Source: Candidatus Heimdallarchaeota archaeon (GTDB lineage Archaea > Asgardarchaeota > Heimdallarchaeia > Heimdallarchaeales > Heimdallarchaeaceae). Taken from it: a stretch of DNA of 32,832 nucleotides. Within the stretch, counting starts at the first letter, position 1. The number at the start of each line of letters is the position of its first letter. Made by a program: the position numbers and the translations under genes. This document shows, piece after piece, positions 8,874 through 16,229 of the stretch. Under the pieces are notes generated by a model. It saw nothing but the letters and a program-made list of their open reading frames with translations, was not told the DNA's origin and did not search any database. The stretch spans positions 1 to 32,832 of the forward strand of contig BPTO01000019.1 in NCBI GenBank assembly GCA_023705985.1, read 5' to 3'.

Positions 8874-10036
8874 TTTATCTTCTTTCCATTAAACATCTGA
8901 AATATAATATCATTAGGTGTTGCTCGCAAGGTTATAGCCGTGTAAACATCTTTTGAATATTTTGTTCTAACACTTTCAAGATTTATTGCAACAAAATCTG
9001 CACTGTAACCTGTTTCAAGTCTACCTATTTTTCTTTTTGCAATTATACCAGCGTTTACTGTTAATGCTTTCAGAATCTCAATTGGTTCAATTACATTTCC
9101 TAGACTCAGACAACCTAACAGAGTGTTTTTCATCAAGTGAAATGGATCTGGATTAGACATCAATATATTATCTGTTCCCAATCCTAGAAGCACTCCTTTA
9201 TCCAGAATTTCCTTTATAGGAGGGAATTTCAAACCAAAATACATTGTAGTTAGTGGACAACACACAACGCCTACATCTTGTACCTTCAATAGCTGTAAAT
9301 CGTTTTCTATGTCTGCATAGTTAGCATGAACAACAAAATCAATATCATACAAATCCAAAGCGTGCTGTACATCAGTTTTACCAAAAGCGTCAAGAGATCT
9401 AGAAACAATATCTTCAGTTTCTGAAACATGAAGACTCACAATAATATTGGGATATTTAGGTTTAAGAAAGTCTATTTGTTTTATATGTTCCTCATGTTTA
9501 TCATGAAGAGTGAAAATTGTTGAAAAACCTATCCCCTCACATGTAGCATGTTCTAGAATATTAGTGACATTAAAATCATTAGTAGGACGACCAAGAACAA
9601 TTCCTCTAATTGATGAGAGAAAAGAATCAAGAGCATTTTTTAGCATAATTACACCTGGTAAACCGCTTTCTCTATAATCAATGAATGAAGTAAAACCATT
9701 TTCGATAAGCGTCTGTAAACTATATTTCATTCCATCAACAAGGATATGTGACGCTATTTCTTCTAATTTAGAATGTTTGAGACCATTCTTTCCTACAACT
9801 TCTTGTAATGACAAACCATATCCTTGATCTTTTAAAAAAGAGTCTCCAATATGAGTATGAGCATTGATAAACCCAGGAATAAGTACAGATTGAAAAGGAA
9901 GAGAAAAATCGGGTTCAGTTGAACTTTTAGAGGATATTTGTTGAATGTAACCTTCAGTATTAATTTCAATATACAAATCACGTTCTAGTTGCAATTCATT
10001 ACCAATAAGAGCTTTAGGAGCAAAAATAACAGACAC
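8870..10036 (-). CDS. Metal-dependent amidohydrolase/deaminase of the AtzA/SsnA (COG0402) type, F420/flavin operon
   Basis: This is a 388-aa amidohydrolase-superfamily enzyme with a complete metal site: H60 and H62 in NAHTHIGDS, H203 with E206 in SLHVSE, H237 in VHANYAD, and D289 in LGTDN. This set is typical of purine and pyrimidine deaminases such as guanine, cytosine and MTA/SAH deaminases. The C-terminal phrase IGRLETGYSADFVAINLES is the usual composite-domain strand. It is the first gene of the operon and overlaps arfC by ATGA. Two roles fit: deamination of the diaminopyrimidine made by ArfC, a step whose archaeal enzyme is not, to my knowledge, firmly established, or deamination of 5'-deoxyadenosine released by CofG and CofH. 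The start is GTG at 10036, with a TATA box about 24 nt upstream (leaderless). Enzyme class is firm; substrate is inferred. Confidence 0.85.
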   Translation of the reverse strand: MSVIFAPKALIGNELQLERDLYIEINTEGYIQQISSKSSTEPDFSLPFQSVLIPGFINAHTHIGDSFLKDQGYGLSLQEVVGKNGLKHSKLEEIASHILVDGMKYSLQTLIENGFTSFIDYRESGLPGVIMLKNALDSFLSSIRGIVLGRPTNDFNVTNILEHATCEGIGFSTIFTLHDKHEEHIKQIDFLKPKYPNIIVSLHVSETEDIVSRSLDAFGKTDVQHALDLYDIDFVVHANYADIENDLQLLKVQDVGVVCCPLTTMYFGLKFPPIKEILDKGVLLGLGTDNILMSNPDPFHLMKNTLLGCLSLGNVIEPIEILKALTVNAGIIAKRKIGRLETGYSADFVAINLESVRTKYSKDVYTAITLRATPNDIIFQMFNGKKIK

Positions 10037-10056
10037 AAAAAAAATATGCTGATGAG

Positions 10057-10064
10057 TTATAAAA
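10057..10064 (-). promoter_or_regulatory. TATA box of the amidohydrolase-arfC-cofG-cofH operon
   Basis: The minus strand reads TTTTATAA about 24 nt before the GTG at 10036, and no ribosome site lies between. This supports leaderless initiation at the GTG and one promoter for all four genes, since the three downstream junctions all overlap. Confidence 0.5.
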
Positions 10065-10183
10065 CACTTTTGCCAATTTTAATGTATACTTAGTATCTCA
10101 TATATAAAGGATGTAAAAAAGAGGAAGTGTTGAAGTTTTACTCTTATTATTACTTCGTTTCTACTAAGTTTCTGACCGCGGGT

Positions 10184-11755
10184 CTATTTTTTCTTTGTCT
10201 TCTTTGAGATTATCCTTGTGAGTAATAAGGGAAATATTAGCATTATGAGAATAAATGTGAAGTTTGATTGATTCTTATCTGTAGTAGATTCAACTGAATG
10301 TACGGTAGGTTCATCGAGAGGATATAGATCTTCTGAATTTGCAGAACCATCTATATAATAAGAACCTGTTCCTGACCAATCTGACCAGTAATTACCTTCA
10401 AGTGTTTCAGTACTATACCAATAGTTGTTAGCTCCAGAATCATACGCTTGGGAAGTACCACCAAGGTTATTATCTACAAAAGTATTATGGTGAAAAAGAA
10501 TATCATCAGAAATAGATGAGGAGTATACTCCATATTTTTCATTTTCTTGTAGAAGATTGTAAGTAACGACACAAAAATCAGAAGAGGAAAGATAGATGCC
10601 ATGGTTGCTGTTGTTGTTGCAAGTGTTGTTGGAAACAGTAGAATTACTAGAATAGTAAAGATAGATGCCAATATCGTTGTTATCGCTGCACATGTTATTT
10701 GTAACAGTAGAACTACCAGAATCATCAAGCAAGATGCCTATGCAGTTATTGCTGCAAGTGTTGTTGGAAACAGTAGAACTACCAGAATCATCAAGCACGA
10801 TACCTCGTAAGTTGTTGATACAAGTGTTGTTGGAAACAGTATAATCACTAGAAGACAAAAGATAGATACCTCTGTAATTGTTGATGCAAGTGTTGTTAAT
10901 GACAGTAGAATCACCAGAAGAGGAAAGAGAGATGCCATCCCTGTTGTTGTTGATACAAGTGTTGTTGACAACAGTAGAACCAACAGAAGAGGAAAGAGAG
11001 ATACCAATATCGTTGTTACTACTACAAGTGTTGTTGGAAACAGTAGAAATAGTAGAAGATAAAAGATAGATACCGCTGAAGTTGTTGTTGTAGCAAGTGT
11101 TGTTGGAAACAGTCGAACTACCAGACGAGGATAACAAGATGCCATCGTTGTTATTTTTGCTGCAAGTGTTGTTAGTAACAGTAGAACCATAAGAAAATCG
11201 AAGATAGATACCGCTGAAGTTGTTGTTGTTGCAAGCGTTGTTAGTAACAGTAGAAATACTAGAACATAAAAGTTTGATACCATAGTTATTGTTACTGCAA
11301 GTGTTGTTGGAAACGGTAGAAATACCAGAATTCCAAAGATAGATGCCAATGTCGTTGTTATTGTTGCACGTATTATTATTGACAGTAGCTGTTAAATAAG
11401 CGACATCATCGATATAAATGCCATTGATTAATGCGTCAACATAGCAGTTGCGAACAATGAAATATTTTGTTGTATCAGTAATATAAATACCATTTTGACT
11501 CGTTGTTATAATATTGTAACCCTCAATAAGATAAGGATCCTCGACAGTTCCTGTTCCTGGAAAAACTTCAAAATCGCTATCACTTGTTATTTCAATAGGA
11601 TCATGAGATATTAATGCAAAAGATATATAGTTAGCAGAAGAAGACAATACAGAATCGAATTTGACTGTTGTATTATTATTGCTAAATAAAAATAATATTA
11701 TTAATAAACCTATTAAAAATATATTAGTTATAGTTAAGTGTTTTTTTGACATCAT
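10184..11755 (-). CDS. Parallel beta-helix surface protein with Asn/Cys repeats (523 aa)
   Basis: The order is: signal segment (about residues 9-25); a conserved N-terminal cap with GTGTVEDPYLIEGYNI and YFIVRNCYVDA; about eleven to thirteen imperfect 22-24-residue coils built on STVSNNTCxNNNxGIxLxxS; a cap with GNYWSDWSGTGSYYIDG; and a C-terminal membrane helix ending in LLLTRIISKKTKKK. The coils are right-handed parallel beta-helix (PbH1/NosD-like) rungs, and most carry an N-x-T sequon and a Cys at the same place. No catalytic residues are evident, so binding or adhesion is more likely than hydrolysis. It is a paralog of the next upstream gene. GGAG lies two bases before the ATG at 11755 and five before a second ATG at 11752, so 11752 may be the true start. 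Family call firm; role unknown. Confidence 0.85.
   Translation of the reverse strand: MMSKKHLTITNIFLIGLLIILFLFSNNNTTVKFDSVLSSSANYISFALISHDPIEITSDSDFEVFPGTGTVEDPYLIEGYNIITTSQNGIYITDTTKYFIVRNCYVDALINGIYIDDVAYLTATVNNNTCNNNNDIGIYLWNSGISTVSNNTCSNNNYGIKLLCSSISTVTNNACNNNNFSGIYLRFSYGSTVTNNTCSKNNNDGILLSSSGSSTVSNNTCYNNNFSGIYLLSSTISTVSNNTCSSNNDIGISLSSSVGSTVVNNTCINNNRDGISLSSSGDSTVINNTCINNYRGIYLLSSSDYTVSNNTCINNLRGIVLDDSGSSTVSNNTCSNNCIGILLDDSGSSTVTNNMCSDNNDIGIYLYYSSNSTVSNNTCNNNSNHGIYLSSSDFCVVTYNLLQENEKYGVYSSSISDDILFHHNTFVDNNLGGTSQAYDSGANNYWYSTETLEGNYWSDWSGTGSYYIDGSANSEDLYPLDEPTVHSVESTTDKNQSNFTFILIMLIFPLLLTRIISKKTKKK
10186..10233. repeat. 48-bp direct repeat, copy 1 (3' end of beta-helix gene)
   Basis: These 48 bases are identical to 11820-11867. 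They encode the shared C-terminal tail (membrane-helix end plus KKTKKK) and mark a fairly recent duplication of the beta-helix gene. Confidence 0.85.
10600..11390 (-). repeat. Tandem 66-72-bp coding repeats of the first beta-helix gene
   Basis: The repeat unit has a core CAAGTGTTGTTGGAAACAGT on the plus strand (for example at 10755 and 10821, 66 nt apart), interrupted by variable codons. Unit length varies between 66 and 72 nt by insertion of Asn codons. These are protein repeats, not spacers of a CRISPR array. Confidence 0.8.
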
Positions 11756-11817
11756 TTCTCCATTATCCCCATTGAAATTCTACTTGATTGACACTTTTTA
11801 AGTTCCACCCCAAATAG

Positions 11818-13506
11818 TTATTTTTTCTTTGTCTTCTTTGAGATTATCCTTGTGAGTAATAAGGGAACTACTAATATTAGAAGAGTAAGTGTGAAGTTTG
11901 ATGGATTTTCATCTGTAGTAGATTCAATTGAAGTGTGTTCAGTTGTAGTATGTTCAAAAACTTCATCAAGAGGGTAAAGATCGAATGCTCCAGCTGAACC
12001 ATCAATATAATAGTAACCTGTTCCCGACCAATCTGACCAAAAATTTCCTTCATTAGTGATTACATCACACCAGATATTATTATTTCCATCATCATACGCT
12101 TGGGAAGTTCCTACTAGATTATTGTCTAAAAAGGTATTATGGTGAATATGATTATTATCAGAACTAGATTCTATGTATATTCCATAACCTTCATTTTCTT
12201 GTAGAAGATTGTAAGTAGCGACACAAAAATCAGAAGAGGAAAGAGAGATACCTTCAAAGTTATTATTGATGCAAGTGTTGTTGGAAACAGTAGAACGGCT
12301 AGTATGGTAAAACCAGATGCCTCCCCTCTCGTTGTTGCTGCAAGTGTTGTTGAAAACAGTAGAATTAACAGAAGTGGAAAGCGAGAGGCCTCTGTGGTTA
12401 TTGATGCAAGTGTTGCTGGAAACAGTAGAACTAATAGAAGTGGAAAGCAAGAGGCCTACAAGATTGTTGTTACATGTGTTATTGGAAATAGTAGAACTAT
12501 CAGAATAGTAAAGCAAAATACCTCTGTAGTTGTTGTTGCAAGTGTTGTCGGAAACAGTAGAGGAAGAAGAAGTGTAGAGAAAGATGCCAGTATCGTTGTT
12601 ATTGTTGCAAGTGTTGTTGAAAACAGTAGAACTAACAGAATTGTCGAGAAAGATGCCAACATCGCCATTGTTGCAAGTGTTGTCAATAATAGTTGAATAT
12701 GTACAAGAGTAGAGAAATAGACCAGTTGTAGCATTATTTAATATTTGGTCACGCACTGTAACATTAGTACAATTGATGAATATTAATTGACCATAAACTG
12801 GTTCAGCAATAATCGTAGATTCAAGGTTAGTGTAAAAACCTAGTTTTTTCCCATTCACCCAATTATTTTCTATAACATACGATAGGTAAGCATCAATGGT
12901 ATATTCGTATATATATAAACCACAATTAGTAAAAGTGTTGTTGGAAATAGTAGAGTTGCCAGAATGCGGAAGCCTGATGCCATAGTGGTTATTATTACTG
13001 CAAGTGTTGTTGGAAATAATAGAATGATCAGAACGATAAAGATTGATGCCACCATAGTCATTGTTGCCACATATGTTGTTGGAAATAGTAGAATTAATAG
13101 AGGAATCAAGCTTGATACCGTCATGTACATTGTTGCTACATGTGTTGTTAGAAACAGTTGCTGTCCCATCAGCTACATTATCGATATAAATACCATCATA
13201 TATTGCGTCAACATAGCAGTTACGAATAATAAAATAATTAGTTGTATTATAGATATAAATTCCAGTATATTCTGTTGTTATAATTTCCAACCCTTCAATA
13301 ATATAAGGATCTTCAGCTGTTCCTGTTCCTAGAAAACCGTAATCGGTGAAATTATCGTCAGAAATTATTTCAATTGATTCATGGGGTGTCAATTCTAATG
13401 AAGGAGGTCTGTAATCATTCTCTTCAGCAGTTATTTGTACATTGACATTTGATGCGTAGATTGACAATGTCAGTATTAGTAAAAATATTGTTGTTTTCTT
13501 TTGCAT
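11818..13506 (-). CDS. Parallel beta-helix surface protein, paralog of the neighbouring gene (562 aa)
   Basis: It has the same build as its neighbour: signal segment (about residues 5-20); N-terminal cap (GTGTAEDPYIIEGLEI, YFIIRNCYVDA); two blocks of NNTCxNN coils; cap GNFWSDWSGTGYYYIDG; and C-terminal membrane helix with the identical LLLTRIISKKTKKK tail. It differs by a non-repeat insert of about 70 residues between the coil blocks (about 205-275, with VIENNWVNGKKLGFYTN), a known variant cap of archaeal PbH1 proteins. Each coil again offers a sequon and a Cys. A TATA-like box lies about 27 nt before the ATG at 13506, so it has its own leaderless promoter, and the second paralog follows after 62 nt. 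Function is not known; a glycosylated cell-surface filament or adhesin is plausible. Confidence 0.85.
   Translation of the reverse strand: MQKKTTIFLLILTLSIYASNVNVQITAEENDYRPPSLELTPHESIEIISDDNFTDYGFLGTGTAEDPYIIEGLEIITTEYTGIYIYNTTNYFIIRNCYVDAIYDGIYIDNVADGTATVSNNTCSNNVHDGIKLDSSINSTISNNICGNNDYGGINLYRSDHSIISNNTCSNNNHYGIRLPHSGNSTISNNTFTNCGLYIYEYTIDAYLSYVIENNWVNGKKLGFYTNLESTIIAEPVYGQLIFINCTNVTVRDQILNNATTGLFLYSCTYSTIIDNTCNNGDVGIFLDNSVSSTVFNNTCNNNNDTGIFLYTSSSSTVSDNTCNNNYRGILLYYSDSSTISNNTCNNNLVGLLLSTSISSTVSSNTCINNHRGLSLSTSVNSTVFNNTCSNNERGGIWFYHTSRSTVSNNTCINNNFEGISLSSSDFCVATYNLLQENEGYGIYIESSSDNNHIHHNTFLDNNLVGTSQAYDDGNNNIWCDVITNEGNFWSDWSGTGYYYIDGSAGAFDLYPLDEVFEHTTTEHTSIESTTDENPSNFTLTLLILVVPLLLTRIISKKTKKK
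11820..11867. repeat. 48-bp direct repeat, copy 2 (3' end of second beta-helix gene)
   Basis: Exact copy of 10186-10233. The flanking bases remain similar but diverge, including the segment encoding ESTTD and the membrane helix. Confidence 0.85.
12240..13160 (-). repeat. Tandem coding repeats of the second beta-helix gene
   Basis: The same 66-72-nt units as in the neighbouring gene occur in two blocks, about 12260-12690 and 12930-13160. A non-repeat insert of about 230 bp separates them. Confidence 0.75.
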
Positions 13507-13875
13507 AAATTCACACTTAAATAAGCTCTATTATAGGATATATGTTTTGTGATACGGATTCTTCTGTTAATATTCCTAATGCGCATATTTTTCGAGCTTA
13601 TAAACCAAGTTTAGATAATTTAGTAGGGCCATCTGTTCTAATATCTTCCTATCTTCAAAAAATCCTAATTTCTTGGTTTTAGAGCCTTGGTCTATTAGGA
13701 TTTCAAACAACTAAAGATTATTGAGTAGAAATGATTCAGTATAAAACCCACATACAGTTAAAGGTTAAACTGGTTTTATTAGGAAGTTTATCAACGAAAT
13801 TAAAAGCAGAAAACAGTATCTTTATAAAAAAAAGTTAAGAGCTTCGTATAACTAGATTATTGAAAGGGATAAAGT
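13507..13875. other. 369-bp intergenic region between divergent beta-helix and EF-2 genes
   Basis: No convincing gene was seen. On the minus side a TATA-like run at 13529-13537 serves the beta-helix gene. On the plus side the region holds a TATA-like CTTATAAA near 13578, a hairpin with a 10-bp stem (13660-13669 with 13694-13703), a second bulged hairpin (13741-13779), and then the EF-2 promoter. The first TATA-like site could start a small RNA or a long EF-2 leader covering both hairpins. No tRNA fold was found. Confidence 0.5.
13821..13828 (+). promoter_or_regulatory. TATA box of the EF-2 gene
   Basis: TTTATAAA lies about 50 nt before the ATG at 13876, giving a leader of about 25 nt. The ribosome site GAAAGGGAT ends six bases before the ATG. 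Confidence 0.55.
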
Positions 13876-16092
13876 ATGGTTCGCGTAAAGAACGCTGAAG
13901 AAATTAGGGATATGATTAAACATCACCCAATGGATTTAAGACGTGTGTTTACTATTGCAGCTCACATTGACCATGGAAAAACAACCACAAGTGATTTTTT
14001 GCTCAGAAGAGCAGGTTTGATGTCTGATGCTGACGCTGGAAAAAAAGTTATGATGGATAGCGACGAGGAAGAACAAGAAAGAGGAATTACTATTTTTACT
14101 AGTGTTGTTCTACTCAATTACGACTATGGTGACAAACAATATCTTTTTGAGATTAACGATACACCAGGTCATATATCTTTTACAGGAGAGGTGTCTCGTG
14201 CCTTGCGCGGCAGTGATGGTGTCATTCTCTTAGTTGATGCTCTTGAAGGTGTTATGACCCAAACTGAGACTAATATCCGCTTAAGTATAGGCGAGATGTG
14301 TAAACCTGTCTTATTTATCAACAAGGTTGATCGTCTCATTTCTGAATTGCGATTAGCTCCTAAGGATGTCTTTTCTAAGATTGATTCTATTATCTCACAG
14401 GTAAACAGATTAATTAAAGCATGTGCTCCCAAAGAATTGTCTAAAGAATGGCAAGTTTCCTTTGTTAATGATTCCGTCTCTGTTGGAAGCGCAAAAGATG
14501 GCTGGGCTTTTAATATGTCCACCCTTAAACGATTAGAAATCAAACCTCAAGTAGTCTTTGAAAAATATGCCGAAGATAACAAGGATTGGCTAAAGACTGA
14601 ACTTCCTCTCGAAGATCCTCTTCTTGAAATGGTTATTAAACACCTACCCAATCCTGTTGAAGGTCAAAAATTGAAAATCCCTCATATCTGGTCTGGTGAT
14701 CTTGAGAGTGAAGTAGGCAAATCCTTGATAGAATGCGATCCAAACGGACCATTACTAGGTATGATTACAAAAATATTCATAGATCCAAAATCTAAAAGGC
14801 CGACACTTATAGGGCGAGTTTTTTCAGGAACACTTAGGAATTCAGATATATTGTATTTAGTAGGTAAAAAGACTAAGGTAAAAATAAAAAGACTGGGAGT
14901 TATGGAAATTACTGACATTCTTGATGTTGATGAAGTTCCTGCTGGAAACTTATTTGCTATTTATGGTTTTATTTGTCCAGCTGGTGAAACATTCGTTTTA
15001 GATGGTGAGCAGGAGAAAATCACCGTTTTTGAGGAAATCTCTTATGTAGCTGAACCTGTAGTTAGTCGAACAATTAAACCCAAAGATCCAAAAGACATAG
15101 CGAAATTGGGTGAAGTTGTTTCCAAATGGATAATGGCCGATCCAACAGCAACTTTTAGACATGATGAAGAATCAAAAACTTATGTTCTTTCAGGAATTGA
15201 TCCTCTACAAATCGAAATCTTGGTTACAAGAATTCGAGAACAAGTAGAAATAGAAGTCAGTGATCCTATAGTTGTCTATAGAGAACTACCTACGACCAAA
15301 GGAATAGATGTTCATTCAAAATCACCAAATGGTCATAACAGATTGTTAATTCATATAGAACCATTAGATAAAAAAGCTATGGCATTATTCAAGAGTGGAA
15401 AAGTAAACATGGATCAAGACAGAAGGACGAGAGCACAAATTCTACAACAAGAAGCAGGATGGGAAGCAAAAGTAGCTAGAAGGATATGGACAATAAGCGA
15501 GACAAACGTATTAATTGATGCAACAACAGGAGTTCAAAGATTCGATAATATTAAACAATATATCATTCAAGTTTTCATGGATTTCTGCAATGGAGCAACA
15601 CTAGCAAAAGAGCCACTAATGGGAAGTAAATACATCATAACAGATGCAACAGTACACGTAGACCCAGCACACACTGGTTTTACTGAAATTTTTCAAATGG
15701 CTTTAGCTGGTTACCACACAACCTTCCTAACAAGCGATCCCCATATACTAGAACCTATACTAATGATTGATATCAAAGTTCCTTCCAATTATGTAGGTAA
15801 TATGTCCAAAGTTATTACTCAACATCGTGGAATTATTCAAGAAATGACTCAAGACGGTGAAAATACTTTGATAAAAGGAAAAATCCCTACAGCTGAAACA
15901 ATAGATTTAGCAGATGAAATAAGAAGTAACAGCTCGGGAAGAGCTTTCTTTGGTTACCAATTCTTGGGTTTTGAACCAGTGCCTAAAAATCTTGAAAAAG
16001 AATTAATACAAAGTATTAGAGAGAGAAAAGAACTACCTCCAGACATTCCAGATATTTCAAACTGGGATCGATTTATGTACAGACGTACATAA
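13876..16092 (+). CDS. fusA: Translation elongation factor 2 (archaeal/eukaryotic type) with a diverged diphthamide loop
   Basis: EF-2 is the GTPase that drives ribosomal translocation. At 738 aa it has the full domain set. G1 is AHIDHGKTT at residues 29-37, switch II is DTPGH, and G4 is NKVD. Domain IV has SPNGHNR at 483-489 where archaeal EF-2 normally has SPNKHNR. The tip loop reads HVDPAHTGFTEIFQ. His599 occupies the diphthamide position, but the usual RGGGQIIP-like context is gone. EF-2 proteins with altered loops are reported from Korarchaeota and Asgard lineages, many of which lack diphthamide synthesis genes and some of which carry two EF-2 paralogs. A strong TATA box and ribosome site suggest high expression. 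Whether this is the main EF-2 or a second paralog cannot be decided here. Confidence 0.95.
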   Translation: MVRVKNAEEIRDMIKHHPMDLRRVFTIAAHIDHGKTTTSDFLLRRAGLMSDADAGKKVMMDSDEEEQERGITIFTSVVLLNYDYGDKQYLFEINDTPGHISFTGEVSRALRGSDGVILLVDALEGVMTQTETNIRLSIGEMCKPVLFINKVDRLISELRLAPKDVFSKIDSIISQVNRLIKACAPKELSKEWQVSFVNDSVSVGSAKDGWAFNMSTLKRLEIKPQVVFEKYAEDNKDWLKTELPLEDPLLEMVIKHLPNPVEGQKLKIPHIWSGDLESEVGKSLIECDPNGPLLGMITKIFIDPKSKRPTLIGRVFSGTLRNSDILYLVGKKTKVKIKRLGVMEITDILDVDEVPAGNLFAIYGFICPAGETFVLDGEQEKITVFEEISYVAEPVVSRTIKPKDPKDIAKLGEVVSKWIMADPTATFRHDEESKTYVLSGIDPLQIEILVTRIREQVEIEVSDPIVVYRELPTTKGIDVHSKSPNGHNRLLIHIEPLDKKAMALFKSGKVNMDQDRRTRAQILQQEAGWEAKVARRIWTISETNVLIDATTGVQRFDNIKQYIIQVFMDFCNGATLAKEPLMGSKYIITDATVHVDPAHTGFTEIFQMALAGYHTTFLTSDPHILEPILMIDIKVPSNYVGNMSKVITQHRGIIQEMTQDGENTLIKGKIPTAETIDLADEIRSNSSGRAFFGYQFLGFEPVPKNLEKELIQSIRERKELPPDIPDISNWDRFMYRRT

Positions 16093-16130
16093 TCTCTTTT
16101 TCTTCTTTACTTGTTCATCCTCTCATTTTT
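16093..16130 (+). terminator. Pyrimidine-rich tract after EF-2, likely archaeal terminator
   Basis: Directly after the TAA is TCTCTTTTTCTTCTTTAC, and further T-runs follow up to about 16135. Archaeal RNA polymerase commonly terminates at such U-rich tracts without a hairpin. Confidence 0.4.
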
Positions 16131-16160
16131 CTTTCAAACATTATTTCTGAAATCTTCATA

Positions 16161-16188
16161 AACTCCCCCACCTAAAGGAAGGGGACTT
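16161..16188. repeat. GC-rich hairpin between convergent genes (possible terminator or IS200/IS605 end remnant)
   Basis: AACTCCCC pairs with GGGGACTT (one mismatch) around a short CCTAAAGG turn. It is one of the most GC-rich spots in an AT-rich window. It lies between the stops of EF-2 and the polytopic membrane gene. A C-run/CCT-AAAGG/G-run shape resembles subterminal hairpins of IS200/IS605-type elements, but no transposase or TnpB gene is nearby. Confidence 0.4.
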
Positions 16189-16229
16189 CTGTTGAATTCA
16201 GGTAAAAGATGGTGTGAATATTTTATTTC

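Noticed and set aside
10171-10186. GC-rich GACCGCGGGTC near the end of the first beta-helix gene as a terminator or operator
   Set aside because: The stem is only four base pairs and no T-tract follows on the minus strand.
11756-11817. Separate promoter for the 10184-11755 beta-helix gene
   Set aside because: The 62-nt gap has a GGAG ribosome site but no clear TATA box at a suitable distance; read-through from the upstream paralog is as likely.
10600-13160. Regular 66-72-bp repeats resembling a CRISPR array
   Set aside because: They lie inside two open coding frames, keep the reading frame, vary gradually and encode beta-helix coils; spacers are not unique.
10474-13332. Many open frames on both strands across the beta-helix genes, some rich in Leu/Thr/Val
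   Set aside because: They are by-products of the low-complexity repeat read in other frames; none has its own promoter, and they overlap well-supported genes.
10186-13506. Archaeosortase (PGF-CTERM-like) sorting signal in the beta-helix proteins
   Set aside because: There is a terminal TM plus basic tail, but no PGF or comparable motif before it; a plain membrane anchor explains it.
14169-14918. Minus-strand frames opposite EF-2
   Set aside because: Shadow frames of a highly conserved gene.
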